A DNA stretch of 64,000 nucleotides from Symsagittifera roscoffensis. Lineage: Eukaryota > Xenacoelomorpha > Acoela > Convolutidae. Within the stretch, counting starts at the first letter, position 1. Each line of letters begins with the position of its first letter. A program made the position numbers and the translations under genes. Where the stretch lies: contig NC_087066.1 of assembly GCF_963678635.1 (NCBI RefSeq), positions 46,785,129 through 46,849,128 on the forward strand, read 5' to 3'. Below the pieces are notes generated by a model. The model made no database searches and had not been told where the DNA came from. It worked only from the letters and a program-made list of their open reading frames with translations. This document shows positions 1 to 10,240 of the stretch, in pieces.

Positions 1-2314
1 ATCAGGAAAGAAAAACCGGGCTTGAACACGCGCGATGAGTTTAGGAGCAGGGAGTTAACACTGAAAACTTAGTCCCAAAATAATTTTGGTTTTTTATTTA
101 GAACGTACAAGTCTAAATCGAAATTATGACTCAGAAACTTCCAGACAAATTTATTCTAAAATGTTTAATTAATTCTAGAGATTAAAAGTATTTTAATCTT
201 AATAATAATTTAGAGGTCAACTGTGATTGGCTAATTTTTTATCATGATGGTTTAGAACCAAATTGTATGTAATTTATTGTAAATAACATTTGTAAATTGA
301 TGTTTTAACGTCAATTACATTAGTTTATTGTAAAAATCCTGACGATGGAAACTGATCAAAGTCGTTTTGGCTGATGGCCTAAAAATGGTAACTTTTTACT
401 TTGCACTTAACAGACCAGAGAAATAACTGGCTAGGTCTAGACGGTTGAAACGAGTATAATTAAGGTAACTGACGTCAGCCAGTCGTCAATAGGTACTTTT
501 TCTACGCTCCGTCACTGAAATGTTTGGTCGAGTGTTACACTGACCCGTGAGCCAATGGTTGTAGTGCCTATTCTTCTTAACCTCATTTGTGACATAAGCG
601 GACGACTGTTACAATAAATAGTGATTTTGATATTTTTGACACGTTATTAATGAATTTTCCATAAAAAAGTTAAAATATTTCGACTTTGGCCAATGGCCTT
701 GTTTTAAATTTCGACTTTGGTAAATGAAAAAATAGCAAACACTCACGAACTTCCTATTTATTTTTTTCATGGTTACAGAGTTTTGTTAATAGAAAATTTT
801 GCATCCTCTTAGGCCGGTAGGTTTTTCTTTCTCCGTTGCAAAAAAAAACTAGGTAATTTCATTTTTGAGCAACGTATTGATATTCGATATTTCAAGTCAA
901 ATATCGAAGAATATCGATATATCGATACTGTCAAGATTTCGATATCCGATATTGACCTACTACGTTAAATCGAATTCCTTGTTCAGGACGCTCTGAGTTG
1001 AATTTTGGTTCAAACTCAATCCTTTCGCTGTGAAAGAGATACGGGACAAGTCTTACTTCACCTTGATTGGGGTTAATCTAATCGCAGCTTTGAGAGAACT
1101 CGCTCCAATGAAGTACCCCATTAACAAATCTTCAGCCACTAAGCTAGAGGCGTAAGACTTGCTAATATTGTTCGATATATTCAGTCCTCTAGCTCAATTA
1201 ATCTGATACCACACGTTATGTGAATGGGTAATGGACAAATCTACTTAATAAGTTAATCTTAACAAATATCACAACAAGTATCACAACTTCGTTTTGTGAT
1301 TGATACAATTTTCGAATGCTGAAAATGAACCCCGCAAGGATCTATTGAAAAAACATAGGTTTGAAAATAAATTTAGGTTTGAAAAAAAAAACTATTTTTC
1401 TCATTTCTCTATTTCCTGCTTGAAAAGCAACATCAATCAATGTCCTCTTTGCTACAGATTGAGTGTCATTCGTCTTCTTGGTCTATCGCTTCAATCGGTT
1501 GTGGCATCGCTGAGCTTCGTCTCTGTGAAAAGATCGTTTCCCCATCCACTTGTTTTGGGTCGCATGTCATGCGAAGTGCCGCATCGCTTCTGTTGAAGTT
1601 GATCTGTAATGAATGTGAAAGGAATCGAAAGCTGCCAATTAAAATAATGATAAAAGGCATAGTTTTTCAAAATAAGCAAAATTATTCAACTCCCTAAATT
1701 TAACGCGTAAAGTAGAATCTGATTGGATAGTATTTGATTTGGTTTAACCATTCTTTTTTAGGTTATTTTAAAACAACCAAAGGATGCATTTAGCTGAGCA
1801 GACTTCGTAAATTGACTTTGTTTGTTCATCGGAGTACGAATTAGTAACTTTATAAACAAATTGCTTGGTTTCGCGCATTGTGAAATTCGATCTCTAGAAC
1901 CATTTCGATCTCTAGAACCGCTAGAAAATTGCAACCATTTCAATTTTAATCAATTCTTTATTCGGGTATGTCAACTGGTATGGCCCTATTCAGCTTGTAA
2001 CTAAACGGAAGGGCCACTTTTGTAATCTACACTTTATTCGGGTTATTTTCCCTTAAAGCCACAGGAAAGTGTGTATGATAGCTTTTTTTATAGAGGGACG
2101 GTTGTTACCGTTGTCGCGTTGAAATTGTTTGATAAGAAATTTGAAATGTTAATTTTAGAATTTTCACAAATTTTGTGCATCATCAGGATATAAATGTTTT
2201 AAAAAATATTTACAAAATGACCCAATGTGAAAAAAAGTGACAAACACGTCTAATACCAGTTGACATGTTCAATCATCTGGTTAACAGGAATTAATCTGAA
2301 GTTGTTATTTTTAG
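1..2314. other. Upstream region without a recognised gene
   Basis: AT-rich DNA with short, uncharacteristic reading frames only. Three small things can be seen. A cluster of TATCGAT-type words lies at about 870-955. The word TCGATCTCTAGAACC is tandemly repeated at about 1885-1920. A hairpin-like stretch with GGCCCTAT and AAGGGCC arms at about 1978-2030 recurs at 6834-6890. The CAP reading frame enters the next exons after a phase-1 intron, so at least one upstream CAP exon with the start codon and coiled coil is expected here or further left. I could not identify it by its usual leucine/arginine-rich pattern. Confidence 0.5.
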
Positions 2315-2334
2315 AAAATTGATGGCAAGTTATC
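2315..2334 (+). CDS. Candidate 20-nt CAP microexon or start exon for HFD cassette 1
   Basis: A 20-nt stretch lies between a T-rich acceptor (ttatttttag) and a strong donor (gtgagt). It ends in the phase needed by the next exon: joined to 2434 it reads KLMASYRDQLPSEV without a stop and contains an ATG in that frame. It could therefore be a microexon, or hold the start codon of a cassette-1-specific transcript. Support is only splice signals and phase; the peptide is not a recognisable CAP segment, so it may be chance. Confidence 0.25.
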
Positions 2335-2433
2335 GTGAGTAAAGAAATTTCTTTATTATTTCTACGATTGACAGATTTCTCGATTAGTGTGTTTTTCAAT
2401 ATAGACTTGAATTTTTATGGTTTGATTTTTCAG

Positions 2434-2543
2434 GAGATCAATTGCCAAGTGAGGTTTTGGCATATTTTGACGCTATTGATGAAAAGGTTAAGGCCTTTCA
2501 AGAAGCTACGTCAAAAATTGCAGATGAGCCAGTAAACCAACAG
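2434..2543 (+). CDS. CAP: CAP helical folded domain, cassette 1, exon A part 1
   Basis: The exon starts after tttgatttttcag, enters in phase 1 and ends in phase 0 at CAACAG/gtgaac. It encodes the first helices of the CAP N-terminal helical folded domain; the run FDAIDEKVKAF...SKIADE aligns with the FDSLL...SKEIGGD region of vertebrate CAP. The HFD binds ADF/cofilin-actin at filament pointed ends and speeds depolymerisation. Reading through into the intron meets a stop at once (VN*), so splicing to 2617 is required. Cassette 2 encodes the equivalent segment in a single exon (14871-15073), so this extra intron is specific to cassette 1. Confidence 0.75.
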
Positions 2544-2616
2544 GTGAACTAACTTAAGCAAATTACTGCCATGCTTGATTTCATCAGAATTGACTATGAA
2601 AGATCTGATGTTTTAG

Positions 2617-2697
2617 TGCGGTATATTCGTGGAAACTTTCACTGATGTCATACCTCGTTACCTGTTGCTGGCTCAAGCTTATTCTGCTCCAGCTCCA
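2617..2697 (+). CDS. CAP: CAP helical folded domain, cassette 1, exon A part 2
   Basis: The exon is 81 nt (27 codons) after a 73-nt intron ending gatgttttag. It reads VETFTDVIPRYLLLAQAYSA, clearly related to FDSIARVVIPKYLSMAEQHQ of cassette 2 and to the LLVTASQCQQP region of vertebrate CAP. The phase-0 donor gtacgt at 2698 suits the phase-0 acceptor of the next exon at 8643; an overlapping gtaaaa donor at 2702 would shift the frame. With part 1 it makes an HFD start within one residue of the length of the cassette 2 segment, which supports the small intron. Confidence 0.75.
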
Positions 2698-2935
2698 GTA
2701 CGTAAAATGATAAATCTCTTTTCGTGCATTTACGCATGTTATAGCTGGGCTCGCAATGAATTTTTAATCAAACAATTCATTGCCATAGTTTAAAAAAAAT
2801 TTTTTTTTGATATTGAGAAATGCCAATTTAAATTAGTGAATTGGTTCTTGCCAGTTAATTGCAATAAGTGGTGTTTCAGAAATTTCGAGTTTTTTTCTGC
2901 TGCAGCTCTGTGAACAGACTAAGGAACTGCCTTTT

Positions 2936-3010
2936 TACCCTTACAATAAGCAAGGGTATTACAATCGGCTACTAGACTTTTTTCCCGTAAACAACTTTGT
3001 CCACAGGATG
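2936..3010 (+). repeat. Head fragment of dispersed head/tail repeat
   Basis: A hairpin (ACCCTTAC...GCAAGGGT) is followed by a conserved block ending CCCGTAAACAACTTTGTCCACAGG. The same block occurs at 16268 and 54349, and more diverged forms with GGGTTAACAACTTGTTTA occur at 7516, 13350, 19920, 27795, 34530 and 40058. Confidence 0.7.
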
Positions 3011-3985
3011 ACTAAAATTTGGTCATCTCCAATTGTCTCTATTCTCTATTTCTACTAAAGGTGCACGTCTAGTAGCTGTAATTCAAAAGCTGGCTTCAAC
3101 CTCTAAAGTGATAATTGTTTTATAGCTGAAAAAGATTTTTAGGATGCAAGTTGATTTTTTGTCGGCTTTATTGATTTCGACCCATTTTTTGTCGGTTTAC
3201 TTGCCGGGTAATTAATTCTGTAATTTTTGGTAGATTCTTGATACTTTTTCTTAATTTTTATGAACGTGAATATAGTTAATGGTTTTCTGGTTTTTATAGG
3301 CCCAAAATTTTCTCTTAGAAAAAACAAATTTTTTTGAATTTTTTCGCTAGAATTTTTTTGCAAATAAATGTTTTTTTTTTTTTTGGGTGCATGGTTTCTG
3401 ATTTTTTTGTTGTTTATAAGTCCTTGAAACTAGTTATAGTTTTAATCAATTAGGTGTGTTTTAGATTTAAGCAATTTTATTAGAAATTGATTCAAAATGA
3501 TGGTTTAACGTATTGTTTCAATTTGTCAAAAAAATTGATAAATTTCCAGATTTTTTTTTCAATTTTGGCTCGACTTGGGCTTTTCAACTTTTCGTTTATA
3601 CCACTCTCAATTGAAACCATTCCTTTCCATTCATTGTTGTGATAAACTTATTAAATAGTGTGTCTGTTCAAATTTACCTTGTGTAATTTCAATAAATGTG
3701 CTGGGTTTTCCTCACTGACTTCTTATCTTACCAAATCTCGCCGTCCCAGCCGTAGGCGAGTGAAGTTTCCCTGGCGTAACTAGACGCAAGGAGTGAGCTG
3801 GCGAATCGACCTCCAAAACGACGTCAGGTTGTACCACTCCTTACACTTTTTCTTTTTTTTTCTCCATCGACCAATTTTAAATCCTAATTGAATATATTCA
3901 TAAATCAACCTCAAAGAGCTTCTTTTCTTGCCCCAGTTGTCTGTGTTTCAGGTAGATGCCGCGATTCCAGGCAAGACGCATTCCT
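3011..3985. other. Intron DNA with no recognised feature
   Basis: T-rich intron sequence of CAP between a repeat head and a decayed retrotransposon. I see no gene. The stretch 3720-3850 is richer in GC and may be the 5' part of the retrotransposon, but I could not match it to a domain. Confidence 0.4.
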
Positions 3986-3989
3986 GAGT

Positions 3990-4266
3990 TTTCACAGAAA
4001 CTAGCTATCGGGACTTGAAGGACAATTATATCAAACCAGCGCTAGTAAAATCAACAATTCACTCCTACCGCGGCGCAACGCTATACGATCTGTTTGAAAC
4101 AGTTTTGCAATACAGACCAAAGCGCCTAGATACAGTAACAATAGTTGCTCCATAAGATGACAAAAGGCTGCATCCACAAAAGTTAGACCAGCAGTGGAAA
4201 AACTTGATTAACCTCGTCACTAACAAGTTTCAGCCCAAGACACTAATCATCCCAAAAACTATTTAG
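3990..4266 (+). pseudogene. SGNH hydrolase/esterase-like fragment
   Basis: The frame reads SYRDLKDNYIKPALVKSTIH and then HSYRGATLYDLFE, followed by RPKRLDTVTIVA, an in-frame stop, and KLDQQWKNLINLV...TLIIPKT. This is the pattern of SGNH-type domains (a short HSYxGAT segment, then a hydrophobic strand just before the region of the conserved Asn). Esterase-like domains are known in the first ORF of some CR1-type LINEs. The stop sits at the end of the hydrophobic strand, so the fragment is not functional as it stands. Confidence 0.5.
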
Positions 4267-4530
4267 AACTGTAATAATTCTGAAGTAAACAGCAAAATTT
4301 ATATTCATAATCATGTGTTGTTTAATTTGATACATAGATTTGTACACCCACATATACTTATTGTTTCACCTAATTTCAACCTTAATCTAACCCCTTAAAT
4401 GTTCTGCCGTGATGGTATCCATTTATCGTTCTACGGTATGATTTCTTTACTAATTTTCTTGCAAATTTAATCTATAAATTCTCTCGCTAACTTGACACCG
4501 CCGTCCTTACTCAAATGGCTACTCTAACAC

Positions 4531-4700
4531 TGCCTTATTTGTGAAAAAAGCTTGTCAGGCGGAGATGTTTGGCGCTTCACATGCCTAGGCTACATTTATG
4601 TTAAACGAAATGCAGCGGCCCAGCCCGCAGCAGTAATTACTATGACGATTTCAGCTGTCATCACTGCACCTCCCAATTTCACGCAGCTAACGACACACAT
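4531..4700 (+). pseudogene. PHD-type zinc-finger-like fragment
   Basis: One frame gives CLICEKSLSGGDVWRFTCLG and, after a frameshift near 4610, YDDFSCHHCTSQF. The spacing Cys-x2-Cys, a Trp before the next Cys, then a final Cys-His-His-Cys resembles the PHD fingers found in ORF1 or at the front of the polymerase ORF of several LINE families. It is short and frameshifted, so the call rests on cysteine spacing only. Confidence 0.4.
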
Positions 4701-4850
4701 GAATGCAATCCCCCATCCCTAGCTACAACCATGCTCCGCAACTCCACCCTCACCCTTCCACTGCCGCACACTCACAAAACTCAACAAAAAAATGGCTACC
4801 AAAGAACTAAATTCAGAACCAACGAAACCATATAACGCATGTAGATACGC

Positions 4851-5545
4851 TTAGATAAGAATCAAGGCGTAAGACCCATAGGCGTAGGAGAAGTTTTGCA
4901 TAGAATAATAGGACGAACAATAGCCAAATGCTTAAAAAACGAACTCATGTCGCTCGGTTTAAACTACCAACATTGTCTAGAACAAAAATGTGGCATGGAA
5001 TATGCGACCCACACCACACGCTAAGAGATTAATACAGCAAAACCTCCGCCGATTCTGTTTCACTGATAGATGCCGGAAACGCGTTCAACTCGCTAAATCC
5101 AAAGCTGGCTTTGAAAAACTTCGAAAATACATGCCCATCTCTTTTAACAGCAATTAAGAACTCGTACTCCAATCCATCTAAACTGTTCGTTAAAAAAAAA
5201 CCATCTACTCTCAAGAAGGGACAACCCAGGGGATCCACTAGCAATGGCTATGTATAGTCTAGCCATAATACCCATCATAAAACTTTTATCAGTAGACAAC
5301 GTAACCCAGAAAGGGTACGCAGACGACGGAAACGCCGTCGGTAAATTAAGCAATTTACGAACCGTCCTCGATAAAATTGTATCACCAGGTAAATTTTTTG
5401 GCTATCATGTTGAAGCTGAGAAAATTTTTGAAATTACAGGAATCACTATGAAAGCAGGCGCCCGAGTGCTTGGTTCAGTTATAGGAACAGAAGTTGAATG
5501 TAGAAAGTTCCTCGAGTTTCAACAGAATGAGCAAATCAAGTTTTG
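4851..5545 (+). pseudogene. Reverse transcriptase remnant (non-LTR type)
   Basis: From 4851 the frame reads LDKNQGVRPIGVGEVLHRII and onward to GMEYATHTTR before a stop. Another frame gives DAGNAFNSLNPKLALKNFEN and NSYSNPSKLF. After a further shift, PLAMAMYSLAIIPIIKLL leads into the catalytic GYADDGNAVGKL motif at about 5317-5350, then FGYHVEAEK and an LGSVIGTE segment. These are the fingers, palm A (DAGNAFNSLN), palm B (QPRG/DPLAMAMY) and palm C (YADD) blocks in order. At least two frameshifts and several stops break it. It would copy its own RNA at a nicked target when intact. Confidence 0.88.
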
Positions 5546-5639
5546 AAAAACTAACGAAAATCGTTAAAACCTCCCCCAAAACGTTTATGCCTGCTATAGC
5601 AAAGGAGTTCAAGGAAAGCTTTCATTTCTAAACAGGACA

Positions 5640-6590
5640 ACGCCTAACGGAAATTTTAGAAATATGTGAAAAGATTATCAAAGAACAACTAATACCTAAC
5701 CTAGTCGGTAAAGACACCTCGAACCCTCAGTTCCGTAAGATAACTTCCTTACCCCTTAAAACTGGCGGCCTTAACATCAAGCTGCCATCCGACCATGAAA
5801 GCTATCTAAAATGGTCTAAGGAAACATCACTCGTACTGGAATCTCAAGATCCTGTTACAGCAATAACACAGCAAGAAAAAAATTGTACCAAAATCAAAAA
5901 ATTGAAAACTGATAAAATAAACCGAAAGAAAACAAACCTCATTAAATCCTTAATTGAAACAGATAAATACGCAATTGACCTGGCCTCTGAAAAGGGAACT
6001 TCTAACTAGCCCAATGCTTTACCACTGAGCAGATACAACTTCAACCTGAGTGAATCAGAATTCAGAGATGATATTTACTTGAGACAGATGGGAACCGTCC
6101 AAAACCCCACTCTCGTGTGCATGTGGGTTAATTTTAACTTGACACATGCCCTACACTGTGCAAAGGGCGGTTACAAACACATTAGACACAATGAAGTTGG
6201 AGACACATTCGCCAACCTCATGAACGAGGTTTGCTATGACGTCGAGATTGAGCCGAAACTTCAGCCGTTGCAAGGCGAAAGCTTTGTCGACAATTCAACT
6301 GCAACTGAACATGAGGCGCGGGTTGACACTAAAAGCAAACTGACTCTAGTGTTCACGATTTAGTCGTGCTTTCTTTGATGCAAAAGTATTCAACACGCAT
6401 ATCAAAACTGCATAAAGACGCATACGAATATCACGAAACGCCGAAGAACTCCAAATGTCAGAAAAGAATTTTAAACGTAGCGCAGGGTAGCTTCTGCCCG
6501 CTAATTTTTGGATGCACCGGGCACTGCTCAAAGAGCCACGCAGACGATGCAGCGATAAGCCGAAAAACTAAGTGAAAAAAGACAAGAAAG
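5640..6590 (+). pseudogene. C-terminal region of the retrotransposon polymerase
   Basis: Downstream of the YADD block, the frame around 5640-6008 reads RLTEILEICEKIIKEQLIPN and then the FRKITSLPLKTGGLNIKLPS 'thumb' segment. After a stop at 6007, another stretch gives LTHALHCAKGGYKHIRHNEV and then EVCYDVEIEPKLQPLQGESF, ending at a stop at 6361. A third frame (6366-6572) gives RILNVAQGSFCPLIFGCTGH. This order (HALxCxxGGxxxxRHNE, then VEIEPxLQPL, then a D-x-R-x-D-like segment, then SFxPLIF) is typical of the nuclease-like tail in this family. Frameshifts separate all three pieces. Confidence 0.75.
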
Positions 6591-6833
6591 CTACCCTGCA
6601 TCGATAAACTGCATATGAACTAAAAAAGGTTCGCGCTCCTGAGGAGCTCTATACGTTGTATAAGGGGGTGCAGATCGCTGCACAAAGTTCAATTTATCGA
6701 CAACTGCATTAGCGCTATTGTAGAGAAAGGACGGTTAAGACAAATTAACATTACGACGATGCATTTAATGCTGATTTATGACTTCATTGATAAGATGAAA
6801 CAGTTTGCTGATATATTTGCTTTTTTATAACGC

Positions 6834-6890
6834 TGGTATGGCCCTATCCAGCTTGTGCACTTACCTTAACTACACGGAAGGGCCTCTTCT
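6834..6890. repeat. GGCCCTAT/AAGGGCC hairpin repeat, second copy
   Basis: The stretch beginning CTGGTATGGCCCTATCCAGC and ending CGGAAGGGCC is closely similar to 1975-2030. Both have short complementary arms (GGCCCT / AGGGCC). Copy two lies about 130 bp beyond the last retrotransposon coding remnant. It may mark an element end. Confidence 0.5.
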
Positions 6891-7422
6891 TGTAATTTAG
6901 TTCTTGGCGTTTTTTCTAATGTTTTTTTTTGTTGTGATCAAGCTCTTTCACCGTCGCGTATAATTTTCATAACTGATAATTCTTGTTGTACTTGCGTTAT
7001 TTTCATAGGCTTTCAGAGTTTTTCAAGTTTTTTTGCGGCAATTGTTTGTAATTTTTACATTCATGTGTTTAATTTTTTTTTTCATTTTGAATAGGGCCTT
7101 TATCCCCGATTGTTCTCACTGAATATGCAGATTGTTTGATTGCAAGATTTAATGAGCAGTTTTTGAGTAAATTTAGGAATGATTGTATCACAATTTTTTT
7201 TACCGATATGCCTTCTGATCATTTTCATCAATTGGTTATCAGAAAGAAATGGATTGAGTTAAGCCCAAATCCTTCTTTTGTTTTGAAGGTATTTGACTTC
7301 TATAACAATTGCAATACAATTTTTTCTGTCTTTTGAGACTACGATTTCTTTAAACTTCATTCATGTTTTTCAGTTTTAGTTTAAGACACATTATCTATTG
7401 GTTTTTGGAGCTCTTTTTGTGT

Positions 7423-7462
7423 ATCACAAGTGGTGCGAAGCTCAGCTTCACCTCTGTGTACG
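7423..7462 (+). repeat. Tail hairpin of dispersed repeats, copy 1
   Basis: The motif TCACAAGTGGTGCGAAGCTC followed by AGCTTCACCTCTGTGT forms a short hairpin (GAAGCT/AGCTTC). Near-identical tails end several otherwise different repeats in this window: 8083, 10206, 11000, 17645, 23870, 27237, 35506, 40918 and 58752. Confidence 0.7.
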
Positions 7463-7515
7463 AAAATTGAATTTTGTTATTAATATTACTTTTGCGTAGT
7501 TATTTATTGTTACGT

Positions 7516-8117
7516 TTGCAATCAGCAAGCGTTATAAAATCGGAATGTAGACCTTTTTTCGGGTTAACAATAAGTTGAATAAAATGTCATAAATAAAAAG
7601 TAAAATGATCAGCTTACTTTGTTAGTATATCAAGTTCGTGGATTCAATTTTGCGCGTTTAGCATGGAGGTAACGAGCATGCCTAGAGCGAAAAAGGTTAA
7701 AACAACAAAGATTAGAACGGCGAAGGTTCGAATCCACTTAGTAACTGTTTTTTTTTAAAGTGATTTAAGTGTTGTTCACTATTATTTAATCGATTTGGGT
7801 TACGTTGCAATTGATTGAGTTCAAAAAATTTGCTGATAATTTTAACCTTGATTGGCGGCTGGTCCTAAGTTTTTGAAAGCATAATTTTTTTACTATAGTC
7901 ATTTGAAAAATACATGAATGCCTTGAAAACTCATTTTTCGCATATAGATTTCCGCTTGTTTGATTTTGTTAAGTGAGGTTTTATGAACAATAAGTGTAAG
8001 AGAATGGCTAGATTGCACTTACTCTTGTAATGCTTTTGTTGCAGTCGTTTTTTACGCTCTTCTTCTGGCATATATGTTTTTAACGCAAGTGATGCGAAGC
8101 TCCGCTTACTCTCAGTA
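7516..8117 (+). mobile_element. Head/tail repeat, about 0.6 kb copy
   Basis: It starts with the conserved head (AGCAAGCGTTATAAAATCGG, then GGGTTAACAA) and ends in the conserved tail (CGCAAGTGATGCGAAGCTCC). In between, a TGGAGGTAACGAGCATGCC block and GGTTCGAATCC-like sequence recall a pol III B box. No coding capacity is seen. Other copies with both ends are at 16268-17684, 34527-35536, 40058-40957 and 54349-58785. Confidence 0.6.
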
Positions 8118-8642
8118 TCGTAATTATTGATCCAAAATGAAAGTAAAAATGTGCATTTTATTTAGAAGCAGCATAAGGTGGGAATCATTTAGTCAGTTTT
8201 TGCAATCAAATAAAAGATGAAGTTCGAAAAAAATCATTAAGTAGTTCATTTTTTTTTTCATTACCCTAGAATGCAACATTTTTCATTTATTAGATATATA
8301 GCAACTTGATTGTTTTGGGACTATTTTTAAGCAATGAGGGAACCCAGCTAACATGATTGTTTGTCAAAAACTATTAATTGATTTGATTCTGTCGGCTTAG
8401 TTGCTAGTTTTTCATTCTAAATCTTTTGAATCTATTTGGAATGTAAAAACCCATTCTCCATTCTTCCCCAGTCCGAAAAAAGCAATGACTAGGGGCTTGT
8501 CTTATAGTCTTTGAAATCGTATTTTTTTTAAACTTCAAAAATGCATGCAGAAAAGCTCGAGTTCTGTAAATTTTTGTTGCTTCGTTTTCAATCTGCTTGA
8601 GCCGAAAGCTAATGTCTAGTTCAGTTGTTGTTTCGTGTCTAG

Positions 8643-8786
8643 AATGAGGTGATGGTGGTGTTCAAAGTGCTGGCGTCCAAAATTCAGGAAATAGGGGCCA
8701 TAGCGGACAAAAACAAGGGAGAGGATAGCTACCAGATGCTGATGGCCATACAAAGTGCATCAGACGCTCTCAACTGGGTCACTGTG
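8643..8786 (+). CDS. CAP: CAP helical folded domain, cassette 1, exon B
   Basis: 144 nt, exactly 48 codons, phase 0 at both ends (tttcgtgtctag / gttagt). The peptide VFKVLASKIQEIGAIADKNK followed by QMLMAIQSASDALNWVTV matches the vertebrate CAP segment ISEQIKEVITFREKNRG...LSAVSESIQALGWVA, including the invariant Trp near the exon end. It is the counterpart of 15525-15671 in cassette 2 (49 codons), from which it differs at most positions. It is closer to the vertebrate pattern (DKNKG, ALNW) than the cassette 2 version. No stop and intact splice sites argue that it is used. Confidence 0.9.
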
Positions 8787-9064
8787 GTTAGTACAGATTA
8801 TTTTTTGTTATCAGCGCTAGAAATGAGAGAAGTTATTTTGTATTGCAAGGCTTCGTGATAGAAGGATGAAGTTGTATTCAACAGAAAAGCATTTGGAAAT
8901 TGGAATGTGTATATAAGTTAACTGTGTTTGATCTGCATTTTCTGGGCTGGTGTTCCATGCCAGACGTGCTGAGTGAACGGTAGTTGCTGCTCACAGTCGG
9001 GCTTACCTCTTTTATTTTTGCGCCATTTGTTGATGGGATTTTGAAAATTTTGTCGACTTTTTTC

Positions 9065-9487
9065 AAGAGGAATGAACGTAATGGGTACTCATATATAGGT
9101 CTGCTGATTTTTTCAAGGTAAATTTTTCGCGGTTGTACTTTTGATTACTTTGCAAGTTTCCTTCATTTCCTTTGTTAAAAAGACGGCAAACTCCGCTATC
9201 GAACAGAAAAAGTGTAAAGGTCACGATAACGTGATCGACTTCTAGTTTCGAAAGTTGCATTTAATTTTCAGATTTCCCAGCCAAATATCAATTTTATCTA
9301 TTGATCCAGTTTTCTCAAGTTGGGTTAACTTTATCGGAAACCGTCAATCATAAATTTTTTCATGAAATTCAAGAACTGTAAGGGCATGTGTTTCTTTAGA
9401 ATTCGATAACTAAGTTTGTTTTTTCAAAAAAAAACTTTTTTTTCTGCTTACTTGCGTTCATTACTCTTTTGCAACTGTCTGTTGGCT
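9065..9487 (+). mobile_element. AATGAACG-hairpin repeat, copy 1
   Basis: The repeat begins with an AATGAACGTAATGGGTACTC/TATATAGG block and ends with GCGTTCATTACTCTTTTGCAACTGTCTGTTGGC. Internal landmarks are CGAACAG...AAAGTGTAAAGG, a GATTTCCCAGC block and CAGTTTTCTCAAGTTGGGTTAA. Further copies: 19199-19680, 20907-21310, 24079-24545, 25517-25985, 28316-28785 and 29567-29870. Noncoding. Confidence 0.65.
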
Positions 9488-9929
9488 TAATAATTAAAGG
9501 CTGCGCAAATTTATAGGGCTGACTTTAAACCAAAATTGATAAAAAGTGAAGCTAATTAGAATTTTATCAGAATGAAAATGGTGCAATTTATTTCGGGCCG
9601 AACATTTTACGCCAAAAACGGATAATTTTTGGCTTTTTAGTCTATCAAAAATTACGCCAGAACTACTGAATCAATTGCAGGCACCACTATATCAAAGTGA
9701 GCCTATTATGAAGCCCAACAAAGTTTAAAATTAGTGCAATTTCTTAAAATTTTAAAACGTTTGGAAATCGTTTGCAAATAAAAACATTGCTATTTCAGAC
9801 AGTAAACTTTTTGGCTTTTAAGCACAAGACAGACACTGTGTGGCTATTGAACAACAATAGTTGTATAACTTAAGATTATAACTTTTTTGCACTAGCGTCA
9901 GCCTAGTATATTTTTACGAAACTTTTTTT

Positions 9930-10240
9930 CTAATCCAACTCGCAAATAAAAGTGTCCATTAAAATTTCACTTATTTGGAAATTTTACTGTACCCTTAGAA
10001 GTTGCTTTGCATCTGTTCTCTGCTTTATTCGTGGCTAGTTTTTGGGGCCTAGTGAGCGGCCATGTCTGAGTGGTTAGTTTTGGAGACTATTAATCTCTAG
10101 TTCACAGATTCGAATCTCAAACGTAGCCGATTTTTTACCAACTCGAGACTTATTTCTAATTCTTTTTTATTACACTTCAAAAAGCTGTTTTTTTTTCGTG
10201 TTCTCTCTAGTGTATGCGAAGCGCAGCTTTGCGTCTGTGT
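9930..10240 (+). mobile_element. tRNA-like (SINE-type) element, copy 1
   Basis: A tRNA-like segment (about 10055-10120) has an A-box-like TGTCTGAGTGGTTAG and a B-box-like GATTCGAATCTC, with an anticodon-like stem GAGA/TCTC around CTATTAA. It is followed by a conserved body (ACGTAGCCGATTTTTTACCA) and the shared tail GTATGCGAAGCGCAGCTTTG. The 120 bp upstream (CTCGCAAATAAAAGTGTCC onward) also recur in copy 2. The acceptor stem does not pair, so this is not a tRNA gene. Confidence 0.7.

Larger units (their letters stand above)
3990..6700 (+). mobile_element. Decayed non-LTR retrotransposon, sense to CAP
   Basis: Inside CAP intron 1 lies a run of protein remnants in the order expected of an autonomous non-LTR element: SGNH-hydrolase-like (3990-4266), PHD-like zinc finger (4531-4700), reverse transcriptase with YADD (4851-5545), and the C-terminal region with a Cys/His motif and a nuclease-like stretch (5640-6590). 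Many stops and frameshifts show it is dead. The reverse transcriptase and tail match a family I know to be common in cnidarian and other invertebrate genomes. The exact ends are not defined; I saw no poly(A) tail or target-site duplication. Whether the two upstream domains belong to the same original element is an inference from order and spacing. Confidence 0.8.

Noticed and set aside
1300-1697. Overlapping plus-strand frames of 98 and 85 codons upstream of CAP
   Set aside because: No CAP-like coiled coil, no domain, low-complexity start; both strands are open here by chance.
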